Shown here: positions 16,870-26,171 of the stretch, in pieces
How positions within the stretch are numbered: the first letter of the stretch is position 1
Layout of the letters: the number at the start of each line of letters is the position of its first letter
Assembly: GCA_016783145.1 (NCBI GenBank)
Contig: JADHXD010000031.1
Coordinates: 1 to 39,795, forward strand
Direction of reading: 5' to 3'
Length of the DNA: 39,795 nt
Source: Anaerolineae bacterium
GTDB lineage: Bacteria; Chloroflexota; Anaerolineae; JAFGEY01
Translations under genes and position numbers: made by a program
Notes under the pieces: generated by a model
Told to the model about the DNA's origin: nothing
Database searches by the model: none
Seen by the model: the letters and a program-made list of their open reading frames with translations, nothing else

Positions 16870-16958
16870 ATTGGCTCACGGTGCGGTGGCGCCGCGTCAG
16901 GTGCATCCGCGCGGAGAAGCATTCTGCGCATACCGAGAGCCTCTCCGCGACAAGCGAT

Positions 16959-16986
16959 TTGTCAACCATACGAGTTGTGCTATAAT
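16959..16986 (+). promoter_or_regulatory. Promoter of the CpXC-domain gene
   Basis: TTGTCA (16959-16964) and a perfect TATAAT (16981-16986), 16 bp apart, about 70 bp before the gene. Confidence 0.75.
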
Positions 16987-17055
16987 TATACGATTGTGGC
17001 ACAGAACCGCTCTCAGGAGCATTGGCCACGCCCACTTGATGAAAGGATGGAATCC

Positions 17056-18417
17056 ATGTCGATGAACGCGCCGCAGATGGCGAACGTAGTCTGTCCTGCT
17101 TGCCGTTCGCGGTACTCTGCTCCCGTCCACAACCTGATCGATGTGGGAAGAGAGCCACGTCTCAAGACACTGCTCCTCCAGGGGCGTCTGAACGTAGGTA
17201 TCTGCCCGAGCTGCGGAGCCACAGGTATGCTGAGCGTCCCAGTCAGCTATCACGACCCGGACAAGGAGCTGCTCTTCTGCCTTGTGCCTCAGGAACTCCC
17301 GATGAACGAAAATGATCGGCAGCGCATGATCGGTGAGATGAGCAATGCCGTGATCGACAGCCTGCCGGCGGAGCAGCGGAAGGGCTATCTCCTGCGGCCA
17401 CGCATCTTTCTTTCCTTTGGCACCATGCTCGAATCGATCCTGGGCGCTGATGGGATCACGAGAGAGATGCTCCAGGCTCAACGAGAAAAGATCCAGCTTG
17501 TCGAGGAGATGTCACAAGTCGTTGACGATTCCCTTCGCCTGGCGTCGCTCATTGCGGAGCACGAGAGCAAGATCGACTATGAGCTTTTCTCCCTGCTCAC
17601 TGCCAGCATCGACGCAGCCGAGCGGAACGGCCAAGCCGACGCGGGCAGGAGGCTGACCGAACTACGGGAGAGACTGCTCAAGCAGACTTCTGCCGGACAA
17701 GACGTAGCCAGGCAGCAAGAGGCGGTAGAGAAGGCTCTGCAGGGTATCGACCAAGGCTTTTCCCAAGAAGACCTTCTTGATCGAGTCATCGCTGCCCACG
17801 GCGAGTACGAAGACTCGATCCTGAGCATCCTGATATCCGTAGCCCGGCCTCTGCTTGATTATCGATTCTTCCAACTGCTTACTGAGCGAATCGAGCGAGC
17901 CGCCAGAGAGGAGGGCGCTGCATCTGCAGACACACTGAGGGCCTTGCGCGAGAAGCTCCTCGACCTGACTCAACGGATCGATGCCGAAATGCGTGCGCAG
18001 ATGCAAAAGAAGGTGCAGCTTTTGTCTGAGATAGCGCGGAGCCCCGACCCGAGGCGGGTAATTCGGGAGCGGACAGCCGAGATCGATGAGGCACTGATAT
18101 CGATCTTGGAGGCCAACATCGAGCGGTCAGAAGAGCAGCACCAGCACGATGCTTCAGAAAGGTTTCAAGCTATCAGGGAGATGATCATGGAGTTGCTGGA
18201 GGAGAGCGCTCCCCCTGCCATTCGCTTCATCAATCAGTTGCTGCGCGCTGACTTTCCAGATGAGACGCGCAAGATACTAAAGGACAACCAGGCTCAAGTT
18301 ACCCAGGACTTGCTCAACACGATCGATGCGCTGTCACAAGACTTTGCGTCCAGAGGAGAAGAGCAGACAAGCGAACGTCTGAGAGGCATCATGTCTCAGG
18401 CTCAACTGATGGCCTAG
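17056..18417 (+). CDS. CpXC-domain protein with long helical tail
   Basis: 453 aa, cytosolic. The N-terminal quarter is a CpXC domain with two zinc-ribbon-like knuckles, C13-P-A-C16 and C50-P-S-C53, and the typical segments YHDPDKELLFCLVPQEL and the following NDRQRMIGEMSNAV. The rest (about 130-450) is almost all charged helix, with repeated units around EDLLDRVIAAHGEYEDSIL, rich in Glu, Arg and Gln, suggesting coiled coils or a helical scaffold. Start codons at 17047, 17056 and 17062 are all possible; 17056 is chosen because AAAGG is nine bases upstream. The 3' end overlaps the convergent FHA gene by 29 bp. Function unknown; CpXC domains are poorly characterised. Confidence 0.86.
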   Translation: MSMNAPQMANVVCPACRSRYSAPVHNLIDVGREPRLKTLLLQGRLNVGICPSCGATGMLSVPVSYHDPDKELLFCLVPQELPMNENDRQRMIGEMSNAVIDSLPAEQRKGYLLRPRIFLSFGTMLESILGADGITREMLQAQREKIQLVEEMSQVVDDSLRLASLIAEHESKIDYELFSLLTASIDAAERNGQADAGRRLTELRERLLKQTSAGQDVARQQEAVEKALQGIDQGFSQEDLLDRVIAAHGEYEDSILSILISVARPLLDYRFFQLLTERIERAAREEGAASADTLRALREKLLDLTQRIDAEMRAQMQKKVQLLSEIARSPDPRRVIRERTAEIDEALISILEANIERSEEQHQHDASERFQAIREMIMELLEESAPPAIRFINQLLRADFPDETRKILKDNQAQVTQDLLNTIDALSQDFASRGEEQTSERLRGIMSQAQLMA

Positions 18418-19093
18418 AGCGCGTTTCCTGGGAGAGTCCTCCCGACGGGTCCAATCGGAAGCCGTGGCCTCGGACAGTGATCACATACTGTCCTTCTGGG
18501 TCTGCTTCCGCAAGCCGGTCTCTCAACCGGCGAACAAGTGCATCGATCGCTTGCTCCGTCACGCCCTGGCGGTCTGACTCAGCCCACACAACGGACACGA
18601 TGTCGTCCCGAGTGCAGACGTGATCGACCTGGTCATAGAGCAGTTCCAGAAGATGGTATTGGGCCGGAGAGAGAGGGGGAACGATCTCTGATGGGCCGAT
18701 CCACGCTCGGCGAGACTGGCGATCGATGCGCAGATGGCTTGGTGGCTGAATGTCGGAAAGCGGCAGCGTCGCGTCGGCGCCGATGAAACGGATGCGCTGG
18801 CACAGGGCTATCTGGATATCGTCGTTATCGTGGAGCTCAACCGCTCCGATCACCGGTTGTGTGTTCAGGTAGGTGCCGTTCTTGCTGCCGAGGTCCCTGA
18901 GGAAGTAGCGTCCCTGATCAAGGAATATCTCTGCGTGCACTCGCGAGACTTGGCGTTCTGGGAGGACGATGTCACATTCGTGGCCCGCTCCGCCTCGTCC
19001 GAGAAGGATGGAACGCTTGCTTATCGGCAGCTTCTGCCCCGACAGCGTGCCGTCCTCAAAGAACAGGAATGCTTGTTGAGACGCGTTTTCCAT
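18389..19093 (-). CDS. FHA domain - winged-helix (OmpR/PhoB-type) regulator
   Basis: 234 aa. The FHA domain (about 10-100) has the phosphothreonine-binding residues in LGRGG, QVSRVHAEIF and LGSKNGTYLN. A Trans_reg_C winged helix (about 120-215) follows, with LSPAQYHLLELLYDQV, ALVRRLRDRLAEA and YVITVRGHGFRLDP. There is no receiver domain, so DNA binding is presumably controlled by docking to a phosphothreonine protein rather than by aspartate phosphorylation. AAAGGAG five bases upstream favours the ATG at 19093 over the one at 19123. The Ser/Thr kinase starts 144 bp away, divergently, and is a natural partner. An AT-rich upstream stretch (19120-19140) probably holds the promoter. Confidence 0.92.
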   Translation of the reverse strand: MENASQQAFLFFEDGTLSGQKLPISKRSILLGRGGAGHECDIVLPERQVSRVHAEIFLDQGRYFLRDLGSKNGTYLNTQPVIGAVELHDNDDIQIALCQRIRFIGADATLPLSDIQPPSHLRIDRQSRRAWIGPSEIVPPLSPAQYHLLELLYDQVDHVCTRDDIVSVVWAESDRQGVTEQAIDALVRRLRDRLAEADPEGQYVITVRGHGFRLDPSGGLSQETRSRPSVEPET

Positions 19094-19237
19094 CTCGTCT
19101 CCTTTGCTTGACAAGAGCTTCATTATGTTATATAGTTAGGTGTCCGTCTGGACGACTGCACTGCCTGGTAGCTGACGTGGCCGATGTCCGCCCTGACATA
19201 GCTCGATGGCCACCGTAGCTGGAGGAGAAGAGGCCTC

Positions 19238-20251
19238 GTGCCTGCTCTGTTGCCCGCCGAGACCGTTCTACGGTCGCGTTACAGAATCATAGAATTCATC
19301 AGCCAAGGTGGCATGGGCGCCATCTACCGGGCCGAGGACCTGAGGCTAGAGGGGCGCATGTGCGCGGTCAAGGAAATGTGGACCGACTTCACTGCGGCCC
19401 CTGAAGATACGCTGCAAGTACAGGCGCAATTCCACCGCGAAGCCAGCGTCCTCGCCCGCCTCGACCACCCCAACCTGCCCAAAGTCTCCGACTACTTTGC
19501 CGAGGAGCAGCGTGACTACTTGGTGATGGACTTTGTCCCCGGCAAGGACCTCAAGGAACTGATGGATGAAGCGCGTGCCCGTAGGCAGACCCTTCCTGAA
19601 AGTCAGGTCCTCGACTGGGCTCGACAGATACTCGACGCTCTGGAGTACTTGCATACCCTGGAGCCTCCTGTTCTGCACCGTGACATCAAACCCGCGAACA
19701 TCAAGCTAACGCCTTCAGGCATAATCAAGTTGGTCGATTTTGGCCTGGTCAAGTTGATGGCCCCGGATGAAGAGCGAACGGTCACGGTACTTCAGGGGAG
19801 AGGGACGGCCCAGTACACTCCCCTGGAGCAGTACGGCGGCGATACGGGGCACACAGATGTGCGTTCCGACATCTACTCGCTCGGAGCCACCTTGTACCAC
19901 CTACTCACGAATCAGCCCCCTGTCAACGCCAAGTCGCGCTTTCTTCAGCCACAGTCTTTCGAGCCGCCGGGCCAGCTCAACCCTGACATCTCCCCAACCG
20001 TCGAGCGAGCTATCCTTCACGCGATCTCGATGCACCCCGATGATCGTCCGGGCAGCGTTGGCGCCCTGCGCACGGAGCTCTTTTCGCCGCAGCCTCCCGC
20101 TCTCACGGCAAGTCACACAGCAGGAGCGCGGGCCAGTGTGTGGGTCAGAGCCGCTCGGGACAACCTTGTCTTCTTCCTGGTTATGATCGTTCTGTTGGTT
20201 GTCGCGCTTGTCGCGACGATTCTCTCTCCGTATCTACCCCTCTACCCGTGA
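19238..20251 (+). CDS. Membrane-anchored Ser/Thr protein kinase (Hanks type)
   Basis: 337 aa. The kinase domain (about 12-275) has the glycine loop [13 protein letters not shown] (first Gly replaced by Ser), Lys in [18 protein letters not shown] and DFGLVKL, and a complete activation and APE-like region ([27 protein letters not shown]). One membrane helix lies at the very C-terminus (about 308-332) with only a few residues beyond it, so there is no extracellular sensor domain. The GTG start is the only good one, with GGAGGAGAAGAGG upstream. It is divergent from the FHA regulator and convergent with the GH3-like gene. Such kinases signal through FHA partners, so the neighbour is a likely substrate or reader. 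Confidence 0.94.
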   Translation: MPALLPAETVLRSRYRIIEFISQGGMGAIYRAEDLRLEGRMCAVKEMWTDFTAAPEDTLQVQAQFHREASVLARLDHPNLPKVSDYFAEEQRDYLVMDFVPGKDLKELMDEARARRQTLPESQVLDWARQILDALEYLHTLEPPVLHRDIKPANIKLTPSGIIKLVDFGLVKLMAPDEERTVTVLQGRGTAQYTPLEQYGGDTGHTDVRSDIYSLGATLYHLLTNQPPVNAKSRFLQPQSFEPPGQLNPDISPTVERAILHAISMHPDDRPGSVGALRTELFSPQPPALTASHTAGARASVWVRAARDNLVFFLVMIVLLVVALVATILSPYLPLYP

Positions 20252-20325
20252 TCCAGGCTGCGGGCTGAAGAGTTGCTAGGATCTTGTGTCCACAACTATA
20301 AAGTGATGCGCGGAGAGCTCCAGAT

Positions 20326-23304
20326 CTACTCACTCACGCGGTGATGTAGTCGGTGCCAGATCAGACTCCATAGGACGCCGATCAGGTTCACCGTGACAAG
20401 CCCCAGCAAGGCCGAGATCAGTGCACCCCAGCGTTCCGAAAAGAGGCGTGCTCTCAGCGCTCCTGGAATGCCCATCGCGTAGAGATCGTAGCCAACCAGC
20501 CCGCCGATCATGCTGAGCAAGCCCCAACGCATGGCGCGGCTCACGCTCTGTCTCCACCCGATCAGAATGAGAAAGGCGGCCAGTCCGATGCCCAGTAGCC
20601 CGAACAGCGTGGCAGAGAGTGCCGTCCCTGTCACACGCTTGACTGGGACCGGCGTCGGTGTCGCGGTCGAGGTTGCCGTCGGTGAGGGTGTCGGGCTGGG
20701 TGTCTGGGTCGGCGTGGCAGTGGGGGTGTTTGTTGCCGTCGGGGTCGCAGTGGGCGTTGCCGTCGGGGTACTTGTCGGTGGCACCACCGTCTGGAATTCC
20801 ACCTTCTCATCCTCAGACACCTGGGCCACCAGCTTGGCTGCAGAACCGACGACCGAGACCTCCAAGCGACCTGCCCTGTCCAGCACGAACTCTGTGGATG
20901 CCGCGCCCGCCACGGTCAGCGCCAGGTACCGGTCCTCGAGCTTCTCCTCGGGATAGAAGAACCGGATCTCGATCTGTGTACCATCTGGTACAGGCCGGCC
21001 ATTGCGATCCAGAATCACACTGGTGTAGAAGCGCAGCCTATCGCCCTTTTTCACGTCCAGCGGCTGTGGCGTCCCCTCACTCGCGGCCTCCGGCAGTCCC
21101 TCCTGGAAGACCTTGATCACCTGATTCGGGTCGGGCTGCAATCGCTCAAACAGATTGTAGTTGATGCCCTCCACCGATACGGGCGAGTCTCCCAGCGGGG
21201 GAAACTCCTGAAACAGCGAGCGAATAGACGCGTCGACAAAGGACGATGCTTTGCTATACATGCAGTAGTAGGCGGTAAGCTTGCTGACCTCCGTAGTGTC
21301 TAGATAGTAGGGTGCGTTGTAGGCAAAGACAACCACGTTCTTGCCCTGCAAGGCGTCATCGTGCCGAGCCAGTAGCTCTTTGAGGGCGCCTGACTGGGGA
21401 TAGCGCACTGTGTCCACATCTTGCATCGCAAAGAGCAGCCAGTCTGCACTGGACAAGTGGGCGTCCACCAAAGCCAGCGGACCCGAGCCAGGCCCCGGTT
21501 CAGCCATCAGTCGCTGTAACTCTGTGAACGTATGGGCATAGATCCGGTCAGGATCCACGCGAGCGCTGGCCTGTGGGCCATAGAGCCGAACCAATGCTTG
21601 CTTCAGAGCAGATGGTTCGATGGTGTGATACGGCTCACATGTTGGGCAGTCGGCAACCTGGCGATCATCGACAAAGATGACAATGTCTTCCCCAAGAACA
21701 GGTGGGTCAGGGAGGCGGTCTGTGGACTCGGGAGAGAGCAGGGTGACGGACTCTTCGGGCAGTCGCACGATCTCGGCCTGGCCGCGGCCAGATATCGATT
21801 GAGCGTGTTCCAGGTCAGGAAGCACGGAGGACAGCGTGAACTCGGGGTGCAAGCGGTGTTTCAGGGTCAGGATGCGCTGTACTGCTTCGTCTACCCGGGT
21901 CTGGAAGGGGATATCCGTCTCGTACTGCTCGCGGAAAAACCCGATGGTATCGATGACGTTCCCATAGTGTGTCTCCCACGATCCGTCCAACGCGAACTGC
22001 GAAAGGAGGAGGATATCGTTCCCGGCGTTGAACGCTTCGCGAGCGATGTAGCGATGGTTAAAGGTCTCTAGATAGGGATCGGAGTACTTGCGGACGGCGG
22101 GTGCCCCCAGTGCGTCGCTCACGATGATCCCGCCCGCGTTTCTCCAACCGGACAGATCGGGCAGGTTCATCAGCTTGTGTATGGCCTCTGCGTCAAAACT
22201 GACCGGCTTGGCATTCGGGCGTACATCGCCAAAGCGGACGTGCGCGGTCATCATCGCATCCGTCAGCCCGAGGCGATCCTCATCAGACGTTCTGGCTACA
22301 GCAAAGAAGGGCACGAGCTCTGTGCGCTGCAGTTCCTCCAGCGACTTGCGTACGGTTGCCACCTCCTGGTTCACACGGCGGTCGCTGCTCCCGAGTCCAG
22401 GGAAGTGCTTGACCACCGTGGCCACCCCGCCCTCGCTTCCCACGTGCACGCCACGGATGTATGCCTGGCCCATCACTCCGACCCAGTACGGATCGCCGCC
22501 AAAGGAGCGCACGTCCAAGTCGCTGGTCCGCTCAAGTCGCGGGCGATCCAATACGTCCAGGGAAGGGCCCAGCAGCATGTTGAATCCAAGAGCGCGGAGT
22601 TCTCGCCCGACGATTCGTCCCACCTTGAGCGCGTTATCCGTATTCCAGGTGGCGCCGATCGCCATCCTACTCGGCACCTCGGTCAGTCCGTATCGAAGGT
22701 GGGTATACGGGAAACCATCGCCCTCGTGCTCGGTCGCGATCAGAAGGGGCACAAAGTTCTCTCTGATTGGAAGCGTAGGGGAAAGCCCTGCAAAGTCGGT
22801 GATTACCGCCGTCGGAGTGATCGTCACCGTGGGGGTCAAGGTCGGCGTCAGGATCTCTTCAGATCCGGTCAGGACCACTGTGGCAGTAGGTGTGGCGGTC
22901 ACCGAGACCTCTGACGTTCTCGTGAATGGAACGGACTGCACAGATGCCCACTGCTGTAACCCACTGCTTAGGGCAACGACCTGTTCGATGAGCGTTTCGT
23001 CGTTCGTAAAGTTTCCGTTGGTGTCAAGGGGCATCACCCCCCCGACCTTGTAGTTCACTACCAGATCGACGATGTCGGCCTGCATGCTCAGGTCGGTGCC
23101 CTCGAACGTGACGACGAAAAGCTGTCCTACCTTCTCCTCGACGCTCATCCTGGATACGAGGTCTTCGACAAAGGGGTCGACAGTGACCCCATCTGTCGGG
23201 TCTTGCGCGAGAGAGGACTCCCCCCCCGCTGCCAGCAGAACCGCCATAGCCGTTGCCAGCAGCACACAGATCGGGGCCCAATACGCAGCCTGACGCCTTG
23301 ACAT
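20326..23304 (-). CDS. Membrane-anchored glycoside hydrolase family 3-like protein with altered active site
   Basis: 992 aa. The signal peptide (about 1-34) is followed by a GH3 TIM barrel (about 40-500), interrupted at about residues 125-170 by a Thr/Val/Pro-rich insert. The putative nucleophile is D397 in IIVSDALGAP. The NagZ-type loop reads KHFPGLGSSDRRVN (299-312), so the Asp-Ser-His acid/base triplet is replaced by Arg-Val-Asn. A second alpha/beta domain (about 500-720) and a beta domain (about 740-880) follow, then a Thr-Pro linker (about 855-905) and three membrane helices (about 906-985). It is thus an extracellular enzyme or binding protein held to the membrane. GGAGC lies six bases before the ATG, and the promoter is at 23355-23383. 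The family includes beta-N-acetylglucosaminidases and beta-glucosidases; substrate and even catalysis are uncertain. Confidence 0.88.
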   Translation of the reverse strand: MSRRQAAYWAPICVLLATAMAVLLAAGGESSLAQDPTDGVTVDPFVEDLVSRMSVEEKVGQLFVVTFEGTDLSMQADIVDLVVNYKVGGVMPLDTNGNFTNDETLIEQVVALSSGLQQWASVQSVPFTRTSEVSVTATPTATVVLTGSEEILTPTLTPTVTITPTAVITDFAGLSPTLPIRENFVPLLIATEHEGDGFPYTHLRYGLTEVPSRMAIGATWNTDNALKVGRIVGRELRALGFNMLLGPSLDVLDRPRLERTSDLDVRSFGGDPYWVGVMGQAYIRGVHVGSEGGVATVVKHFPGLGSSDRRVNQEVATVRKSLEELQRTELVPFFAVARTSDEDRLGLTDAMMTAHVRFGDVRPNAKPVSFDAEAIHKLMNLPDLSGWRNAGGIIVSDALGAPAVRKYSDPYLETFNHRYIAREAFNAGNDILLLSQFALDGSWETHYGNVIDTIGFFREQYETDIPFQTRVDEAVQRILTLKHRLHPEFTLSSVLPDLEHAQSISGRGQAEIVRLPEESVTLLSPESTDRLPDPPVLGEDIVIFVDDRQVADCPTCEPYHTIEPSALKQALVRLYGPQASARVDPDRIYAHTFTELQRLMAEPGPGSGPLALVDAHLSSADWLLFAMQDVDTVRYPQSGALKELLARHDDALQGKNVVVFAYNAPYYLDTTEVSKLTAYYCMYSKASSFVDASIRSLFQEFPPLGDSPVSVEGINYNLFERLQPDPNQVIKVFQEGLPEAASEGTPQPLDVKKGDRLRFYTSVILDRNGRPVPDGTQIEIRFFYPEEKLEDRYLALTVAGAASTEFVLDRAGRLEVSVVGSAAKLVAQVSEDEKVEFQTVVPPTSTPTATPTATPTATNTPTATPTQTPSPTPSPTATSTATPTPVPVKRVTGTALSATLFGLLGIGLAAFLILIGWRQSVSRAMRWGLLSMIGGLVGYDLYAMGIPGALRARLFSERWGALISALLGLVTVNLIGVLWSLIWHRLHHRVSE

Positions 23305-23354
23305 ACATATGCTCCGCTTGAGTCGCCATAGATGCCTGCAACTGATAGAACGCT

Positions 23355-23383
23355 AGTATACCCTCCTTTGGGGCTGGCGTCAA
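23355..23383 (-). promoter_or_regulatory. Promoter of the GH3-like gene
   Basis: TTGACG (23383-23378) and TATACT (23360-23355) on the minus strand, 17 bp apart, about 50 bp before the ATG. Confidence 0.78.
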
Positions 23384-23434
23384 AACAGTTCCCGCCATCC
23401 CGAGATGGCTCGCACCTATCTCTGTCAGCCGATG

Positions 23435-23463
23435 TTGACAAGAAAGCCTGCAGCGGGTAGAAT
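23435..23463 (+). promoter_or_regulatory. Promoter of the polytopic membrane protein gene
   Basis: A perfect TTGACA (23435-23440) and TAGAAT (23458-23463), 17 bp apart. It rules out starts upstream of about 23470 for the following gene. Confidence 0.78.
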
Positions 23464-23485
23464 GGGCCTGAGGATGGAGAGTACA

Positions 23486-24298
23486 GTGACCAATTACGAT
23501 CGAGTCAGCGTCGTGGTAGGGGTGATTCTGGTGGGGATCGTGCTGCTGCTTGTCCTAGAGATCCCTCCCCGAGCCTTTCAGTTCACACCGCTTGGCACCC
23601 CGCTCACGGTCCGCGTCACGGGAGGGTGGCTCGCCTCTCTCTTGCTGGTGGGCCTTTCTTGTGCTGGCACCGAGGCCGTGCTGCGTACCCATCCAACGGT
23701 CAGACGGCGCCTTGTGCGATACACCTTCCCCAACTGGATCCTGCCCGCTTTGACGACGCTGGCGTTGGCGCTCTTTCTGCCACAGTCACCAAACCTTCTG
23801 TATTGGGTGTTCGGGCTGGCTGCGGGCGGGGGCATTCTCGCCTGGCTGATCTTGATCGGGTACCGCTCGCTTGATGGCAAGGACCGTTTGGCCGCCTCCA
23901 GCCAGGCTGCCCTCAACCTGATCTCCTATCTTCTGGCTCTGGCTTTCTTTGCGGCCATCTATCGCACGCGTCTTCGCAGTCTGGTGACCGCCACCGCTGT
24001 CACTGTCATCGCGTCCCTGATCGCGCTCAGCATGCTGCGCAATGAGAAGCGGTCTATGGGACAGATCGTTCTCTACACGATGGTTATCGGGCTGCTGCTG
24101 GGGGAGACGACCTGGGCGCTGAATTACTGGCGAGCAAATACTCTGACTGTGGGTGTGCTCCTTATGCTGCTCTTCTACGTGCTTACCGGGATGGTTCGAG
24201 AATACCTGCGGGATTCGATCGATCGCCGCGTCGTCCTCGAGTTCTTGACCGTTGCCACTCTAGGGACGTGGATCGTCTTTCGGTTTGGGCCTCCATAG
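23486..24298 (+). CDS. Uncharacterised polytopic membrane protein
   Basis: 270 aa, with about seven or eight hydrophobic helices and short basic loops (THPTVRRRLVRY, LRNEKRSMGQ, REYLRDSIDRRVV). No catalytic or transport motif is recognised. The frame is open from 23405, but the promoter runs to 23463, so translation must start later. GTG at 23486 has GGAG six bases upstream; ATG at 23474 is the alternative. It is divergent from the GH3-like gene and 127 bp ahead of a histidine kinase on the same strand. Such placement could reflect a shared envelope or sensing role, but nothing in the protein itself shows this. Confidence 0.82.
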   Translation: MTNYDRVSVVVGVILVGIVLLLVLEIPPRAFQFTPLGTPLTVRVTGGWLASLLLVGLSCAGTEAVLRTHPTVRRRLVRYTFPNWILPALTTLALALFLPQSPNLLYWVFGLAAGGGILAWLILIGYRSLDGKDRLAASSQAALNLISYLLALAFFAAIYRTRLRSLVTATAVTVIASLIALSMLRNEKRSMGQIVLYTMVIGLLLGETTWALNYWRANTLTVGVLLMLLFYVLTGMVREYLRDSIDRRVVLEFLTVATLGTWIVFRFGPP

Positions 24299-24425
24299 GG
24301 ACAGAGTCGATCGAGAGAACGTGCTTGCGTCTGGTGTGCTGTGAGGAGTGGGAGACAACGGACCTCGACACAAGGGTTCGCCTGCCGGATGGGACGACTG
24401 TCAGGCGTGATCAAGGAGACCGATC

Positions 24426-26171
24426 GTGGGCAACCAGACCGCTCTGGAGCGCCGTGTAGCTAACCTGGAAAAGATGATCGAGGTGAGCCGGGCCTTGAGG
24501 TCAGCATTCGACCTCCGGTCGCTCCTCCAACTGATCATCGAAGCGATCGTGGAATTGGCACACTGCGAGCGAAGCTCGATCTTTCTCATCGACCCGGAGA
24601 CAGGCGAACTACGCTTCGTCGCTCTCACCGGTCCCGAGTTTGACCTGGTACGGGATATCGTAGTGCCGCTTGAGAGCAGCATTGCGGGCACCGTTGTCCT
24701 GAGCAAGGAGCCGCTCGTTGTGTCAGACGTACAGAGCGATCCCCGCTTCTTCCCTCACGTCGACGAGATCACCGGACAGCGGACAAAGTCTCTGCTCGGC
24801 GTACCCCTGGAGATCGGCGGTCGTGCCATTGGTGTCCTGCAAGCCGTCAACAAGAGCTCTGGCGAGACGTTCGATGAAGAGGATGTCGAGACACTGCTGG
24901 TATTCTCCTCTCAGGCTGCGGCAGCCATCGAGAACACGCGTCTCATCGAGGAGCAGCGCCAGCGGCTGACAGAGGTAGTGCTCCTTCAGGAGGTCTTGCT
25001 TACCCTGAGTCGGTACATCGAGCTGGACCAACTCCTGGAGCAGCTTCTCGTCCAACTGGAAGAGTTCCTGGGCTATGAGAACTGCGCAGTTCTGATGTTC
25101 GACAAGGAACAGAGTGCCCTACTTGTCACGGCATACCGGGGTTTCGGGAGCGCTGGCATCAACGATCGCGCCGTGCTGGCCGATGAACAGAGCGCCAGCG
25201 GCTGGGTTGCCCTGCATGGCAGGCCGATCCATCTCACTGAAGTAGGCCACGGCACTGGCATTGTGCCGTTCCTGCCTGCTACACGATCGGCGGTAGCGGT
25301 GCCGATGCTGAGCGGGCCGGCAACGGACCTGGTTGGTGTGATCTGCCTGGAGAGCTCCGAGCCCAACGCTTTTACGGAGCGTGACGTGCGCATCCTCTCG
25401 ACCATTGCCACCCAAGTCGCAATCGGGATCCGACAGGCTGAGCTCTATCAAGCCAGCCAGCGCGCGAACCAGATCAAGCAAGAGTTCATTACCACCATGA
25501 GCCACGAACTGCGCACGCCGATGACCGTGATTATGGGATACTGTGATCTGCTGTCCGGGCAGTCCTTGGGTGCCCTCGGAGACTCACAACTCTCTGCTCT
25601 CAAAGTGATACGCGATCGCTCGGATGTGCTGCTGCGCCTATTGAACGATGTGCTTGACTTTGCCAAGATCGTCTCCGGACAGCTTGAGCTGCATCCATCG
25701 CTTGTGAACCTTTCCCAGGCCGTTCAGTTGGCCGTCGAGCAACGTCTGGCGCACGGGCAACGGAAGAACCTGAGCATCTCGATCGACGTGCCCCTTGACT
25801 GTCAATACGCGATCGCAGACGCGAAGCGACTCCATCAGATCTTGAGCCACTTGATCGAGAACGCGATCAAATTCAGTCCTGACCAACGTCCCATCGCCAT
25901 CAAGGCTGCTGCCTACGATGTCGACTATGTCCGCATAGACGTCATCGATCAAGGCATCGGGATCAAGCCCGAAGACAGAGAGATCATCTTTGAGGACTTT
26001 CGACAGGTCGATGGCTCGTTCACGCGCGAATACGGCGGGGCGGGCATAGGCTTGTCGATCAGCCGGCACCTGGTTGAGCTTCAAGGGGGGTTGATCTGGG
26101 TAGAGAGCGAGTATGGGAAGGGGAGCACATTCTCGTTTATCCTGCCGCGGCCCCCATCTTCCTCGGGCTAG
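24426..26171 (+). CDS. Cytosolic double-GAF sensor histidine kinase
   Basis: 581 aa with no membrane segment. GAF1 (about 25-175) has ERSSIFLIDPETGELRFVALTG, and GAF2 (about 205-345) has NCAVLMFDKEQSALLVTAYRG. HisKA carries phospho-acceptor H360 in MSHELRTPMTVIMGY. HATPase has N-box HLIENAIKFS, G1 DQGIGI, F-box FEDFRQVDGS and G2 GGAGIGLSIS. The GTG start follows AAGGAG at seven bases. There is no response regulator in the neighbourhood. Its stop codon lies within a CTAG shared with the stop of the convergent ychF gene. It is a paralogue of the kinase at 3714, with one extra GAF domain. Confidence 0.94.
   Translation: MGNQTALERRVANLEKMIEVSRALRSAFDLRSLLQLIIEAIVELAHCERSSIFLIDPETGELRFVALTGPEFDLVRDIVVPLESSIAGTVVLSKEPLVVSDVQSDPRFFPHVDEITGQRTKSLLGVPLEIGGRAIGVLQAVNKSSGETFDEEDVETLLVFSSQAAAAIENTRLIEEQRQRLTEVVLLQEVLLTLSRYIELDQLLEQLLVQLEEFLGYENCAVLMFDKEQSALLVTAYRGFGSAGINDRAVLADEQSASGWVALHGRPIHLTEVGHGTGIVPFLPATRSAVAVPMLSGPATDLVGVICLESSEPNAFTERDVRILSTIATQVAIGIRQAELYQASQRANQIKQEFITTMSHELRTPMTVIMGYCDLLSGQSLGALGDSQLSALKVIRDRSDVLLRLLNDVLDFAKIVSGQLELHPSLVNLSQAVQLAVEQRLAHGQRKNLSISIDVPLDCQYAIADAKRLHQILSHLIENAIKFSPDQRPIAIKAAAYDVDYVRIDVIDQGIGIKPEDREIIFEDFRQVDGSFTREYGGAGIGLSISRHLVELQGGLIWVESEYGKGSTFSFILPRPPSSSG

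Noticed and set aside
20650..20800. Tandem-repeat-like DNA (GTCGGCGT/GTCGGGGT units)
   Set aside because: Explained by the Thr-Pro linker codons of the GH3-like protein; not an independent repeat array or CRISPR.
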